DNA of 64,000 nucleotides from Paenibacillus polymyxa M1. GTDB lineage: Bacteria; Bacillota; Bacilli; Paenibacillales; Paenibacillaceae. The notes beneath the pieces were generated by a model that searched no databases, was not told where the DNA came from, and saw only the letters and a program-made list of their open reading frames with translations. The stretch is taken from contig NC_017542.1 of NCBI RefSeq assembly GCF_000237325.1, positions 2,363,501 through 2,427,500 of the forward strand, in the 5' to 3' direction. Position 1 is the stretch's first letter. Each line of letters starts with the position of its first letter. The position numbers were made by a program, and so were the translations under genes. Of this stretch, positions 42,378 through 51,601 are shown piece after piece.

Positions 42378-44294
42378 ATGAGTCTTCTGAAGGAGGCTTG
42401 GCCTGCTTCGCGGCTCGTCAACGCGCTGGCTGGCGGAGTGCAGAATTCGGCAAGACAACGGTTAAGGAGCAATTGGACCCAAAGGCTGCGGGCAACTGTC
42501 GATGAACCGGCATACGCCGAGCTTTGGAAGGACATCGAACGTATCTGCAATGATGTTCGGGAAGCACCACGGCTTGAACTACCGTTGTCTCTGTTCCAGC
42601 AATTTGCTAATACAGGGGAGCGCAAGCCGTATGAGGATGTATACTTTGAACGGCGCGGACGACTGGTTGCTATCGTGCTGGCAGCAGTTGCCGATCCGGA
42701 GCATCGGAAGATGAGAGAGGTGGAAAGCGGACTGCTGGACATATGCACCGAGTACACTTGGGCGCTTCCTGCACATGTCAACGAAGAGGACACTGTAACA
42801 CCGCCTTGGCAGCAGGTGGATTTATTCGCATCAGAAACAGCGCAAATGCTGGTTGAAATTTTATTGCTACTTGGAGAACGACTGGCTGATCACGTAGTCG
42901 TTCAGGTACACAAAGAGGTTGAACGCCGTGTACTGGAACCTGTGTTTTGGCAGCCTCACCATTTTGAGTGGGAAACGGCAGAGCATAACTGGTCGGCAGT
43001 ATGCGCTTCAGGTTGCGGAATTGCTGCATTGCTGCTGGCAAAAGACGACTTTTCCAGAGCGGTAGCCATCGAGCGTATGCTGGGTGCACTGGATTGTTTT
43101 TTGGCAGGCTACAGAGAGGACGGGGGATGTCCCGAAGGCGTAGGTTACTGGGTGTATGGCTTTGGGTATTTTATATATTTTGCCGATATGCTGCGTGAGT
43201 TTACCGAGGGAGCTGTGGATATTTTGAACTCAGAAAAGGTAAGACAAATCGCAGCCTTTGCAGAACGAGTCCATCTGTCAGACGGTATTTTCGCTAATTA
43301 TTCAGATAGTAGTGAAACTGAACGGTTGCCTTCTGGACTCATCTCTCATGTGAATTTTTTGCAAGGACGCCCATCTACACTCCCCTTTCGGGTACCTGGT
43401 TTGTTGGAAGATCCGTGTCGCCGCTGGGCTCATGTATTGCGTAACCTAGTCTGGACCAATCCCTTGGTATATGGATGCGGTGAAGCCGTAATCGATTATT
43501 TGCCGCAACTCGGCTGGTTGATGTGCCGCAGCCTCTGCTCTAGTCATCATGGATCTGGGGGACAGCAGGATAACCCAGGTGCCGCACTTGCATTTTCAGC
43601 CAAGGCTGGGCATAACAATGAGCCGCACAATCATAATGATCTTGGACACTTCATCCTTCATGGCGGTGGCGAAAATCTACTCTGTGATCTAGGAGCAGGC
43701 TTGTACACGAAGGCCTATTTTTCACCAGGACGGGAGTCGATTATCAACATTTCCTCCAGCGGTCATTCCGTGCCTATCATTAATGGAGTCACGCAGCAAT
43801 CCGGAGCAAAGGCAAGGGCGGTTGTGCTGGATATTGCTATGGATGAGCAGGAGGGAGCACAGACAGTTACAAGCTTTAAGCTCGATTTGACATCTGCTTA
43901 TGCTGTAGATGAATTGGTTGTTTTCACTCGCTCCTTTGCCTGGAGTGTGCCGGAGGGTAACGAGGGAGCAAGGCTTACTGTCACAGATCATTTTGAGTTT
44001 GAGACGTCTGGTATGAACGTGAAGCCGTGGGAGGTGGAGGAGCTTTTGATCAGCCGTATTCAGCCTCATACAGGAGTAGGCTTCGTGGAATGGAAGGGAA
44101 CGAACGCAGTGGTTAGGCTAGATTATGATGCTGGCGTGCTGAGACAGCGGCTGGAGGCTGTGAAGCATATAGATCATGACGGAGTGGCTTTTGTGTTTTA
44201 TAAGACATCACTGCAACTAGACTCTAATCGCTGGAACGGTTCAGCAAGCATCGATTGCAATCTGTTTTTTACCATACATCAATCTTCATGTTGA
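42378..44294 (+). CDS. Heparinase II/III-like family protein (probable polysaccharide lyase)
   Basis: A 638-residue protein. An N-terminal alpha/alpha-toroid region (about 1-390) is followed by a heparinase II/III-like beta-sandwich domain with NNEPHNHNDLGHFILHGGGENLLCDLGAGLYT and YFSPGRESIINISSSGHSVPIINGVTQ. Such enzymes cleave uronate-containing polysaccharides by beta-elimination, leaving a 4,5-unsaturated uronate end. No signal peptide is visible, so it probably acts on imported oligosaccharides. I use ATG 42378, 7 bases after GGGGAGGA; the frame reaches back into the terminator and ATG 42372 is too close to the site. First gene of a three-gene operon ending in a GH88 enzyme that removes exactly such ends. 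The substrate is unknown. Confidence 0.82.
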   Translation: MSLLKEAWPASRLVNALAGGVQNSARQRLRSNWTQRLRATVDEPAYAELWKDIERICNDVREAPRLELPLSLFQQFANTGERKPYEDVYFERRGRLVAIVLAAVADPEHRKMREVESGLLDICTEYTWALPAHVNEEDTVTPPWQQVDLFASETAQMLVEILLLLGERLADHVVVQVHKEVERRVLEPVFWQPHHFEWETAEHNWSAVCASGCGIAALLLAKDDFSRAVAIERMLGALDCFLAGYREDGGCPEGVGYWVYGFGYFIYFADMLREFTEGAVDILNSEKVRQIAAFAERVHLSDGIFANYSDSSETERLPSGLISHVNFLQGRPSTLPFRVPGLLEDPCRRWAHVLRNLVWTNPLVYGCGEAVIDYLPQLGWLMCRSLCSSHHGSGGQQDNPGAALAFSAKAGHNNEPHNHNDLGHFILHGGGENLLCDLGAGLYTKAYFSPGRESIINISSSGHSVPIINGVTQQSGAKARAVVLDIAMDEQEGAQTVTSFKLDLTSAYAVDELVVFTRSFAWSVPEGNEGARLTVTDHFEFETSGMNVKPWEVEELLISRIQPHTGVGFVEWKGTNAVVRLDYDAGVLRQRLEAVKHIDHDGVAFVFYKTSLQLDSNRWNGSASIDCNLFFTIHQSSC

Positions 44295-44310
44295 ATGGGA
44301 GGCATACAGA

Positions 44311-46221
44311 ATGAATAAGCTTCAAACAGGCAGCGTGTACCCTTGGCAGACGGAACTGGAGAGATTTATAGAACAGGTGGAAAGCGCACCAAATCGAGAA
44401 AATGATGGATGGACTCACGAACGTAAGCTGGATGTGCTGGAAAAGCTGGTTCGCGCATATGCCTCGTATCAAGATGAAAACGGAGCTATCATTGATCCTC
44501 ATTCTGAAAGTGAACGGTATTACTCCACTCCATCCTATGCGTTGGCTGCGGCTGTGCTGGTCAAAGAAGGCCGGCATGATTTACTTGAGTCTGCTGCTGC
44601 GGCCTTGACGCATAGCATAGCCTGTGTAGTCGAGGAAAAAGCACCAGATCATCACCCGGACTTTTTTCCAATTATGATGATGGGGGCGTATCGTATCCTT
44701 AAAAATCTGCTGCCAGAGCAGGCCACGGCTTGGAAACAGCAATTGAGCAGGATTCAGCCTGAGCAGACCTACATTTTTACGATGAGCAAAATGAAAAATC
44801 CAAACCGGATGATCAACTGGAATGCGATCATGATTTCCGGCGAGTTTTTGCGTGCCACTGAAGGGATTGCAGCCGATTCTGAGTGGATGGAGACGTATAT
44901 CCGCAACTACCACTTACCTCGCTTTACCAGTTTGGGGCTGTACCAAGATGGTCCGCTGGATCGGCCCAATAGCCCATTCGCCTACGATATTGTCACACGG
45001 TTTCATCTAGGTGTGATGCTGGAGAACGGATATAATGGCGGCTGTGCTCTCGAAGTGCGTGACTACCTTCGCAGGGGAGCACTCAGCTCATTGCTGACTT
45101 TATCCCCGCATGGGGAAATTCCTCCGCGTGGAAGAAGCGCGCAACACCAATGGAACGAAGCGGCTGCGGCCTTTGTTTTTACAACACATGCGCAGCAGGC
45201 GTATACAGCAGGCGAGTATGGGCTTGCAGGTGCATTTCGGCGGGCAGCAGATCTATGCTGGCAATCGATTGGCCGTTGGCAGACCGATGATGGCAAACTG
45301 CATATCGTCCGCAACCATTATTCATCTGAGGCACGCCATGGCTTTGAGGTGTACTCGAATCATACCTGCTACAGTCTGTGGACGGCAGCTGTGCTGGCCC
45401 ATACGCTCCTACATGGGAAGGAGATTGATTGTATTCCTCCAACCTCTATCCCGGCGGAGATCGGCAGTCGGGTATTGGCAACGGATGGCTGGTTTCAGAC
45501 CGTCATTGCAGCTGTAGACGGGCAGCAAATGTTTGTGCAAACCTCAATCAACGATCCGTACAATATTCCGGGTATCGTACGTATTCAACGTTCTGCGTTG
45601 CCATCTCTGATCGGCCCATCCTCAGCAGGACACGCAGATCGCGGCTTTACGGGTTTCGCGGAGGGAGATATTTTCCCGCTGAGCTATACACCCGCCTGGC
45701 AAACCGAAGACGGAAAGTGGCACAGCTTGTCAGAAGGAATCCCTGGCACATTGGAGTTCGACCGTGATGGAGGGATTGATCCGCAGGATGGCGGAGGAAA
45801 CGTACAGATGGAGCGCAGTTCAGCATCTGATGGAGAGACAGACTTTACTCTGCTGTGGGAAGGTCCATTCCCGGGAGTGAGGGAAATCCGAACGCATTAT
45901 CGTCAGGTGCCTGGCAAAATTGAAGTGTCGTATGAGCTTCAAGGCAATATTCAGAATGTAGGGGCACTTATTCCATTGATGGCGTATGACGGTCGGGAAC
46001 GAAGTGTGATTCATCATGTGATGACAGCCGGGAAAGAAACTGAAAGCATTCGAGTCGAATACGCAGGCGCAAGCCTTGAAGTCATCCCCACGACGGAAGG
46101 AACAAACGTGGTATGGCCGGAAGAATTGACTGCCGTAGCCTGCCGAAATGGTTTGCTTAAGGGAGCGCGTCTGGAGTGTGGAGGCAGCCGCATTTCCTTT
46201 ATCATTCGGTTACCTGAATAG
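44311..46221 (+). CDS. Large uncharacterised protein of the polysaccharide operon
   Basis: A 636-residue protein I cannot assign to a named family. The N-terminal two thirds are helical with repeated Trp/Tyr-rich segments (INWNAIMISGEFLRATEGI, LYQDGPLDRPNSPFAYDIVTRFHLG, GEIPPRGRSAQHQWNEAAAA), as in alpha/alpha-toroid glycan-active enzymes; the last third looks beta-rich. No signal peptide or membrane helix. GGGAGGC precedes ATG 44311, 16 bp after the heparinase-like stop, and GH88 follows. Context suggests a second lyase or a hydrolase for the same uronate glycan. Function remains open. Confidence 0.6.
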   Translation: MNKLQTGSVYPWQTELERFIEQVESAPNRENDGWTHERKLDVLEKLVRAYASYQDENGAIIDPHSESERYYSTPSYALAAAVLVKEGRHDLLESAAAALTHSIACVVEEKAPDHHPDFFPIMMMGAYRILKNLLPEQATAWKQQLSRIQPEQTYIFTMSKMKNPNRMINWNAIMISGEFLRATEGIAADSEWMETYIRNYHLPRFTSLGLYQDGPLDRPNSPFAYDIVTRFHLGVMLENGYNGGCALEVRDYLRRGALSSLLTLSPHGEIPPRGRSAQHQWNEAAAAFVFTTHAQQAYTAGEYGLAGAFRRAADLCWQSIGRWQTDDGKLHIVRNHYSSEARHGFEVYSNHTCYSLWTAAVLAHTLLHGKEIDCIPPTSIPAEIGSRVLATDGWFQTVIAAVDGQQMFVQTSINDPYNIPGIVRIQRSALPSLIGPSSAGHADRGFTGFAEGDIFPLSYTPAWQTEDGKWHSLSEGIPGTLEFDRDGGIDPQDGGGNVQMERSSASDGETDFTLLWEGPFPGVREIRTHYRQVPGKIEVSYELQGNIQNVGALIPLMAYDGRERSVIHHVMTAGKETESIRVEYAGASLEVIPTTEGTNVVWPEELTAVACRNGLLKGARLECGGSRISFIIRLPE

Positions 46222-46277
46222 ATTAGGTCGGGAGCCATAGTTATCTTCAATCCTGTGGAAAGGGAGAGGAAAAAGAA

Positions 46278-47420
46278 ATGACAAAATCAGAAGCATGGCT
46301 GGAACAATCGTGGGAGCTGGCACTGAATAAAACGCTTGCCTTGGCGGCAAGACTGGGGGACGCCTTTCCACATGTTGCAGAGGGTGGACGTTATGATAAT
46401 TGTGAGGAAGCGTGGTGGACAGCAGGCTTTTATCCGGGACTGCTATGGCTGGCCCATCGGGCACGTCCTGACAGTGAGACCGCTAAAATTGCACAACGCT
46501 GCGAGGCTCGATTGGAAAAAATACTTTATAATAGCGAAGCTGTAGACCATGATCTCGGCTTTATTTGGCTGCTCAGCGGTGTGGCCGCCCATCGGTTGAC
46601 TGGTGATGCAGAGTCCAGAAGACGGGGGTTATTGGCTGCTAATTTGCTGGCTGCTCGTTTTAACGTGAATGGCCGCTTTATTCGCGCGTGGAACTTCCAC
46701 TCGAAGGATATGGATACACGGGGTGTTGCGATCATAGACAGTATGATGAATTTACCCTTGCTCTATTGGGCCTCGGAGGAAAGTGGAGATCCACGCTTTG
46801 CTGCTCTCGCTGTTCAGCATGCAGATACCGTGGCACGTGAGTTCGTTCGTTCGGACGGCTCCATCGCGCATGTAATTGAGTTCGATCCGGAGATTGGAAA
46901 AAAGGTCGCCGAGCATGGCGGACAGGGATTTGCTCCCGGTTCCGCCTGGGCACGCGGCACGTCTTGGGCGCTGTACGGTTTTACGCTTTCGTACGGGTAC
47001 ACGCGCGATCCGCGTTATTTAAAGGTAGCCGAGAACACGGCTGACTTTTTCCTGTCCCAACTGGGCGATGCTTGCCTGCCTGTGTGGGACTTTAGAGCAG
47101 AAGAAGGGCACCGCGAAGCATGGGATTCGTCAGCTGCAGCCATTGCAGCTAGCGGTTTGCTGGAACTAGCAAAATATTCGGCACGTGCAGAGCAATTTAC
47201 CAAAGCTGCAGAATCCATCCTCAAGGGCTTGCATCACACAGGTACGGCATGGTGCCAAGAACATGAGGGATTGCTGATGAACGGAACCGTACATTATCCT
47301 GAGCAAAGACACATCAATGTGCCCATTATCTACGGCGATTACTTCTTTGTCGAAGCATTGGCAAAGCTGCGTGGTGAGGAAGGTTTGTTTAGTGTGGAGG
47401 CAAAAAACATAGTGCGTTAG
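46278..47420 (+). CDS. GH88 unsaturated glucuronyl hydrolase
   Basis: A 380-residue glycoside hydrolase family 88 protein that hydrates and releases the 4,5-unsaturated uronate left by polysaccharide lyases. The (alpha/alpha)6-barrel motifs are VDHDLGFIWLLSG with Asp92 and AIIDSMMNLPLLYWA with Asp154, matching the two catalytic aspartates (Asp88 and Asp149) of the Bacillus enzyme; YDNCEEAWWTAGFYPGLLWLA and GSAWARGTSWALYGFTLSY are also typical. No signal peptide, so cytoplasmic. It starts 56 bp after the preceding gene behind AGGGAGAGG and closes the operon. Downstream uronate catabolism genes are not present in the window. Confidence 0.92.
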   Translation: MTKSEAWLEQSWELALNKTLALAARLGDAFPHVAEGGRYDNCEEAWWTAGFYPGLLWLAHRARPDSETAKIAQRCEARLEKILYNSEAVDHDLGFIWLLSGVAAHRLTGDAESRRRGLLAANLLAARFNVNGRFIRAWNFHSKDMDTRGVAIIDSMMNLPLLYWASEESGDPRFAALAVQHADTVAREFVRSDGSIAHVIEFDPEIGKKVAEHGGQGFAPGSAWARGTSWALYGFTLSYGYTRDPRYLKVAENTADFFLSQLGDACLPVWDFRAEEGHREAWDSSAAAIAASGLLELAKYSARAEQFTKAAESILKGLHHTGTAWCQEHEGLLMNGTVHYPEQRHINVPIIYGDYFFVEALAKLRGEEGLFSVEAKNIVR

Positions 47421-47489
47421 ATGGTCGGGAACAAGCTCATTCGAGTTGAGTTGTTGCTTGTCAAATCCACAGAATAAATAGTGTGGCGG

Positions 47490-47528
47490 CGTATGTGTAA
47501 TCTCATTTACACATACGTTGTTTTTTTA
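47490..47528 (+). terminator. Terminator of the polysaccharide operon
   Basis: CGTATGTGTAA (47490-47500) pairs perfectly with TTACACATACG (47507-47517), followed by TTG and seven T. The next 190 bp hold no gene I can support. Confidence 0.9.
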
Positions 47529-47717
47529 TCCGTGAAAAAGGCTGATTCTAATTCGATGCCAAAGTACTACGTATAGGTAGATAAGAGACTGTGGCGCGCT
47601 TATTTCGTGCCCACTCAGAGTAAAATTACGGTGTATAAGCGCTTAAATCCTAAAAGAATGTTCATTTTAATGCATGAAAATAGGTCCTTTTACTTGTATA
47701 TGATGTTTCTTCTTAAA

Positions 47718-47746
47718 TTGACAAATTAGGGAAGTGAGCCTATGAT
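47718..47746 (+). promoter_or_regulatory. SigA promoter of the RDD protein gene
   Basis: A perfect TTGACA at 47718-47723 and TATGAT at 47741-47746 with 17-bp spacing, 58 bp before ATG 47805. Confidence 0.8.
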
Positions 47747-47804
47747 ATCTCTTTGGGTAAAGGAATAAAATGGATTTTAACGAATGCAAAGGAGTTATAT
47801 CATT

Positions 47805-48323
47805 ATGACAGTGACAAGTGATAGTGTGAGAAAGATTTACGGAGGATTTTGGGTGAGAACGGCAGCGTTTATCATTGATCTGATCATTCTCTTTGCCATA
47901 GTCCTTTTAGTTGGGGGGACATTTTCCATAATTCCAGTTCTTCTGGATATAGAGGAGACGGGTTTCATACTAGAATTTTTTATTTGGATGCCGCTGATTC
48001 TTTGGCTTGTGCTACCATGGCTATATTGTGGTTTTTTGGAATCATCGAAAGTACAGGCTACGCCGGGGAAGCTTGTGTTTTCTCTAGTTGTAGTTAACAG
48101 CAAAGGAAACCGTCTAGGATTCTTACACGCATCCGGACGGTACTGGATTAAAGTCATTTCTTTTATGCTTGTTCATATTATTTACATTGTGGTTGCTTTT
48201 ACTGCGAAAAAACAAGGAGTCCACGATTTATGTGCCAAAACCTTAGTTGTAAATAAAAAAGAGTTGCAGCGACATGAGCAGCAATCATCCTTGCCTCCAG
48301 CAGCTTCTAACATCATAAATTAA
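47805..48323 (+). CDS. RDD-family membrane protein
   Basis: A 172-residue membrane protein of the RDD family, named for Arg-Asp-Asp residues; here the first helix region reads GGFWVRTAAFIIDLIIL with the Arg and Asp in place. Three membrane helices near residues 15-40, 55-78 and 108-135, with the conserved ATPGKLVFSLVVVNSKGNRLGF between helices 2 and 3. Some RDD proteins act in Na+/Li+-H+ antiport, most are unassigned. ATG 47805 is 10 bases after AAAGGAG. A single gene with its own promoter. Confidence 0.85.
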   Translation: MTVTSDSVRKIYGGFWVRTAAFIIDLIILFAIVLLVGGTFSIIPVLLDIEETGFILEFFIWMPLILWLVLPWLYCGFLESSKVQATPGKLVFSLVVVNSKGNRLGFLHASGRYWIKVISFMLVHIIYIVVAFTAKKQGVHDLCAKTLVVNKKELQRHEQQSSLPPAASNIIN

Positions 48324-48324
48324 G

Positions 48325-48574
48325 GAAATTAACGTTGCGGAAGATGGAAGGGTACTTCCTTCATTTATCGGGGATGAACTTTTTATTCTGTCGGATCAGA
48401 GTCAAGAAACAATTGCAACAACCCAGAAACCTGATGAATAGTGAAGTGTGGAAAACGATTCCTGCCGTTCAGAATAAACGGGTATATACGCTCGACAGTT
48501 CGTGGAATTTTGATGATGCCATTACGAGAGAGCGATTGCTGTAACAAATTCCAGATTTGATGAAGCAAAAGTAA
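48325..48574 (+). pseudogene. Remnant of an iron-siderophore ABC transporter binding protein
   Basis: About 80 codons spread over two frames. The first piece reads NVAEDGRVLPSFIGDELFILSD and runs to a stop near 48441; a second frame continues with NSEVWKTIPAVQNKRVYTLDSSWNFDD, stops at 48542, and after that stop reads QIPDLMKQK. The WKTIPAVQNKRVYTLDSSW segment is the typical C-terminus of FecB/FhuD-type siderophore-binding proteins. No start, signal peptide or transporter partners remain. A frameshift plus an in-frame stop make it non-functional. Confidence 0.65.
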
Positions 48575-48580
48575 ACAAGG

Positions 48581-48621
48581 AACCAGCCAGCGCCTGAAAG
48601 CATTCGCTGGTTTCTTTGTTT
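48581..48621 (+). terminator. Terminator, probably inherited from the decayed binding-protein gene
   Basis: AACCAGC (48581-48587) pairs with GCTGGTT (48606-48612), followed by a T-rich stretch, directly after the remnant gene. Confidence 0.65.
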
Positions 48622-48760
48622 TCTCATTATGTCATGAAAAAATTCCATTGTGACAAAATAAAAAATGTAAGTTATTCTTACAGTTTACATGTTCTTTTTA
48701 GCTTGTTTTGCGTTATAATGAAAGGATGCACATTATGAACGAATTGGAGGCACAGCCCGA

Positions 48761-50728
48761 TTGACTACTTACCCTTTTGCCTTTGATCCGTCCAAGCCGT
48801 TTATTGAGCAGGCAAGTGACTGGATTGCAGATGTATTTTATGAAGTTTTGCCTGAAGTCGGCTTTGAGGTTCGGGATGAACAAATTTATATGGCATTCCA
48901 GCTAGAACGTGCCTATAAGGAAAAAAAGACCATTTTTGCAGAAGCAGGTGTAGGCACTGGTAAAACGCTGGTATACCTGCTGTACGCTATTGCATATGCC
49001 CGATACATGAGAAAACCGGCGATTATTGCCTGTGCGGATGAATCATTGATTGAACAACTGGTGAAGCCAGAAGGAGATATCGCCAAGCTGGCGCGGCATC
49101 TAAGCTTGACAATTGATGCCCGATTAGGGAAATCGCCAGATCAATATATTTGCTTGAACAAGCTGGATGAGGTGAGAAGCGGACTGGATGAGGACGCGGA
49201 TGTTTTTCGCGATATTTATCAGGGTCTGCCTGATTTTGTCCATTTTCCAGATACGTTACAGTCCTTTACTCCATACGGGAACCGGAAAGAGTATCCTGAG
49301 CTAACAGATGGACAGTGGAGCAGACTTGGATGGGATGTATTTCAAGACTGTCTCGTCTGTCATCAGCGTCATCGTTGCGGACAGACGTTGTCTCGTGATC
49401 ATTACCGCAAAGCGGCAGATCTGGTCATCTGCTCCCATGACTTTTACATGGAGCATGTATGGACCTATGAAGCGCGAAAGCGCGAGGGTCAGCTGCCATT
49501 GCTGCCGGAGCACAGCTCTGTTGTTTTTGATGAAGGACATTTGCTGGAGACAGCGGCACAAAATGCGCTTACTTACAAGCTTAAGCACACTCAATTTGAG
49601 TCTATTATTACCCGACTGCTAGAGGGAGAAGTGCGGGAATCTCTGGCCATGACGATCGAAGATGCAATCTCCCAAAGCGAGGTTTTGTTTGCTGCGCTCA
49701 ATAAGAGCAGTCAGCCAGTACAAGGGTCTAACCGCAAGGAGTTTATCCTGAATGAATCGTTGATTCGGGAGGTGAACCGTTTTGGTGAACTGATCGGTAC
49801 GATCGAGGAAGAGCTTGTGTTTGAAAGCGGGTTATTCTCTTTGGATGAGTATCAAGTCAAAATTGTAGAAGAACATTTGGAAATGATTCAAACTGCTTTG
49901 GCTTTGTTTAAGCGTCCTGAACTTCTCATTTCGTGGGTGACAGAGGATCAGGATGGATTAACGCTTGTGGTTATGCCGAAGATGGTAAAAGAGATTCTCA
50001 AAGAACGAGTATTTGCGCAGCATATTCCAATCGTATTCTCTTCGGCTACACTTTCCGTGGAGGGTTCATTTGACTATATGGCGCAGAGCCTCGGTATTGA
50101 AAACCCGCTAACGTTTTCCGTCGCTTCACCTTATGACTACAGCGATCAGATGCAAGCCGCACTGTACCCGCTACAAGCGGGACATAATCCAATCCAGAGG
50201 GCGCTGATGCTGCTGGAGAAATCGCAGGGAAGAGCGCTTATTCTGTTTCCTTCTCAGGAGGAACTGACTGCCTTCCAAAGGGGTCTCTCTGCTTACCCAG
50301 AGGCATCTGCCTATCGTTTTCTGTATGAAGGCTCGGCTGAAATTAGCCATCTGATCTCCGCTTTTCAGAATGATGAGGAAAGTGTGTTGTGCGCTGTTAC
50401 ATTATGGGAAGGATTGGACATCCCTGGACCATCCCTGTCACATGTCATCATCTGGTCGCTGCCATTTCCTCCGAATGATCCGGTTTTTACGGCTCTGCGC
50501 AAGGATGCAGCAGATCCGTTTACTGAGATAGATATGCCTCACATGGCACTTAGACTCAGACAGGGCATAGGGCGTCTAATCCGCTCGCGTAATGATCAGG
50601 GCTGGATCTCGATCATGGGTCAGGATTTGAATCGTCCAGAAGTACGCACACAAGTTGAACAACTACTGCCTGCTGGCGTAGAATGCACCATAATTGAAGG
50701 AAATCCGGAGGGAATAAAAACATGTTGA
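48761..50728 (+). CDS. Rad3/DinG-type ATP-dependent helicase with iron-sulfur cysteines
   Basis: A 655-residue superfamily 2 DNA helicase of the XPD/DinG group. Walker A is AGVGTGKT (62-69), the Walker B is VVFDEGH (257-260 as DEGH), and the C-terminal motif VI region is LRLRQGIGRLIRS. Four cysteines (Cys131, 197, 200, 206) sit between motifs Ia and II, where relatives bind a 4Fe-4S cluster. It starts with TTG 48761, 10 bases after GGAGG. It lacks the N-terminal exonuclease domain of Gram-positive DinG, so it is nearer YoaA/XPD-like proteins. A role in repair of DNA damage or unusual structures is inferred. The next gene overlaps its stop. Confidence 0.88.
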   Translation: MTTYPFAFDPSKPFIEQASDWIADVFYEVLPEVGFEVRDEQIYMAFQLERAYKEKKTIFAEAGVGTGKTLVYLLYAIAYARYMRKPAIIACADESLIEQLVKPEGDIAKLARHLSLTIDARLGKSPDQYICLNKLDEVRSGLDEDADVFRDIYQGLPDFVHFPDTLQSFTPYGNRKEYPELTDGQWSRLGWDVFQDCLVCHQRHRCGQTLSRDHYRKAADLVICSHDFYMEHVWTYEARKREGQLPLLPEHSSVVFDEGHLLETAAQNALTYKLKHTQFESIITRLLEGEVRESLAMTIEDAISQSEVLFAALNKSSQPVQGSNRKEFILNESLIREVNRFGELIGTIEEELVFESGLFSLDEYQVKIVEEHLEMIQTALALFKRPELLISWVTEDQDGLTLVVMPKMVKEILKERVFAQHIPIVFSSATLSVEGSFDYMAQSLGIENPLTFSVASPYDYSDQMQAALYPLQAGHNPIQRALMLLEKSQGRALILFPSQEELTAFQRGLSAYPEASAYRFLYEGSAEISHLISAFQNDEESVLCAVTLWEGLDIPGPSLSHVIIWSLPFPPNDPVFTALRKDAADPFTEIDMPHMALRLRQGIGRLIRSRNDQGWISIMGQDLNRPEVRTQVEQLLPAGVECTIIEGNPEGIKTC

Positions 50729-51021
50729 ATTTTACAGCATACACAGTAGATCAAATTAAAGATGCTTTTGGTATTTTGAGTGGACAGCGTTATGAATTTA
50801 TCATTGAGGTAGAGGTAGAGGAAGACGACGAGCTATACACTGAAAACGGAATATATATCCGTGCTCTTTATTTAGTAGACGAGGAAAAGACAGGACTGCT
50901 GAAGTATGAATTGTTTGAAAAAGCAACGGATCGTTACATTGAGCTTGAACTTGAAGAGGATGAGCTGCAAGCAGTTGAAAACTTCTGTAAAGAACATGTA
51001 CAGGATGGAGCAGTAAATTAA
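50722..51021 (+). CDS. Small acidic protein (DUF6509-like)
   Basis: A 99-residue strongly acidic protein beginning MLNFTAYTVDQIKDAFGILSGQRYEF and ending in a Glu-rich helix (IELELEEDELQAVENF). It resembles the DUF6509 family of Bacillales, whose role is unknown. Its ATG (50722) lies inside the helicase gene and overlaps its TGA, so the two are translationally coupled. Coupling suggests a function related to the helicase, for example a regulator or DNA mimic, but that is inference. Confidence 0.72.
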   Translation: MLNFTAYTVDQIKDAFGILSGQRYEFIIEVEVEEDDELYTENGIYIRALYLVDEEKTGLLKYELFEKATDRYIELELEEDELQAVENFCKEHVQDGAVN

Positions 51022-51080
51022 CAGTAAGGACACTTTGCTAGCACAGCTAGATATATATTGCAATCTATAATGAGGATATC

Positions 51081-51112
51081 AAGGAGCCTTTGCATGATCG
51101 GGCTCCTTTTTT
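51081..51112 (+). terminator. Terminator of the helicase operon
   Basis: AAGGAGCC (51081-51088) pairs with GGCTCCTT (51101-51108), followed by a T run to 51112. Confidence 0.88.
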
Positions 51113-51140
51113 CTATGACCAGTGAAGAAACTTATGTGAT

Positions 51141-51512
51141 CTAACGCAGTCTGTCCCACACATTCACCATAAACAGCATAATACCCGCCGCGAGTAACAC
51201 CCACCCTATGACGACCCACACCCTAGCCTCTGCAATCGCGTAATTTTTACCTATGATACCCAATATCAACACTGGCAGACTGATGTTATGTATCCAAAAG
51301 TGGATACGTGCCAGAATCGTAACTGAAAGTGCAGGAAAGGTCACATAGATCAGACCTATGATCCCAAGAGTCGTCCAACCCAGCAAATGGATATGAGACT
51401 GAATAGGGGACAGGCTATAATCACCCGACACGCCAATGATTAGACTGAACAGCACACCGAGGGCAAAATATACAGCAGCTATCTTTAAACATTGCTTACC
51501 CATAGATGACAT
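51141..51512 (-). CDS. Small membrane protein resembling heme-copper oxidase subunit I
   Basis: A 123-residue protein with four hydrophobic helices (about 8-28, 40-62, 70-90, 98-118). The segment QSHIHLLGWTTLGIIGLIYVTFPAL resembles a helix of cytochrome oxidase subunit I or NorB, where the histidine contacts heme, but the protein is only a quarter of the size and lacks the copper site. Similar short proteins in Bacillales are often labelled cytochrome-c oxidase. It may be a heme-binding sensor or an orphan module. The start at 51512 has GGAGG on the minus strand. Single gene. Confidence 0.65.
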   Translation of the reverse strand: MSSMGKQCLKIAAVYFALGVLFSLIIGVSGDYSLSPIQSHIHLLGWTTLGIIGLIYVTFPALSVTILARIHFWIHNISLPVLILGIIGKNYAIAEARVWVVIGWVLLAAGIMLFMVNVWDRLR

Positions 51513-51601
51513 CCTCCTATGTTAGACGTGGGTATTTTGAGAGATATTTACCATCATATCGAGGCAGAATATCAAGGGTGTGGGTATTGTGACTGGTCCA
51601 T

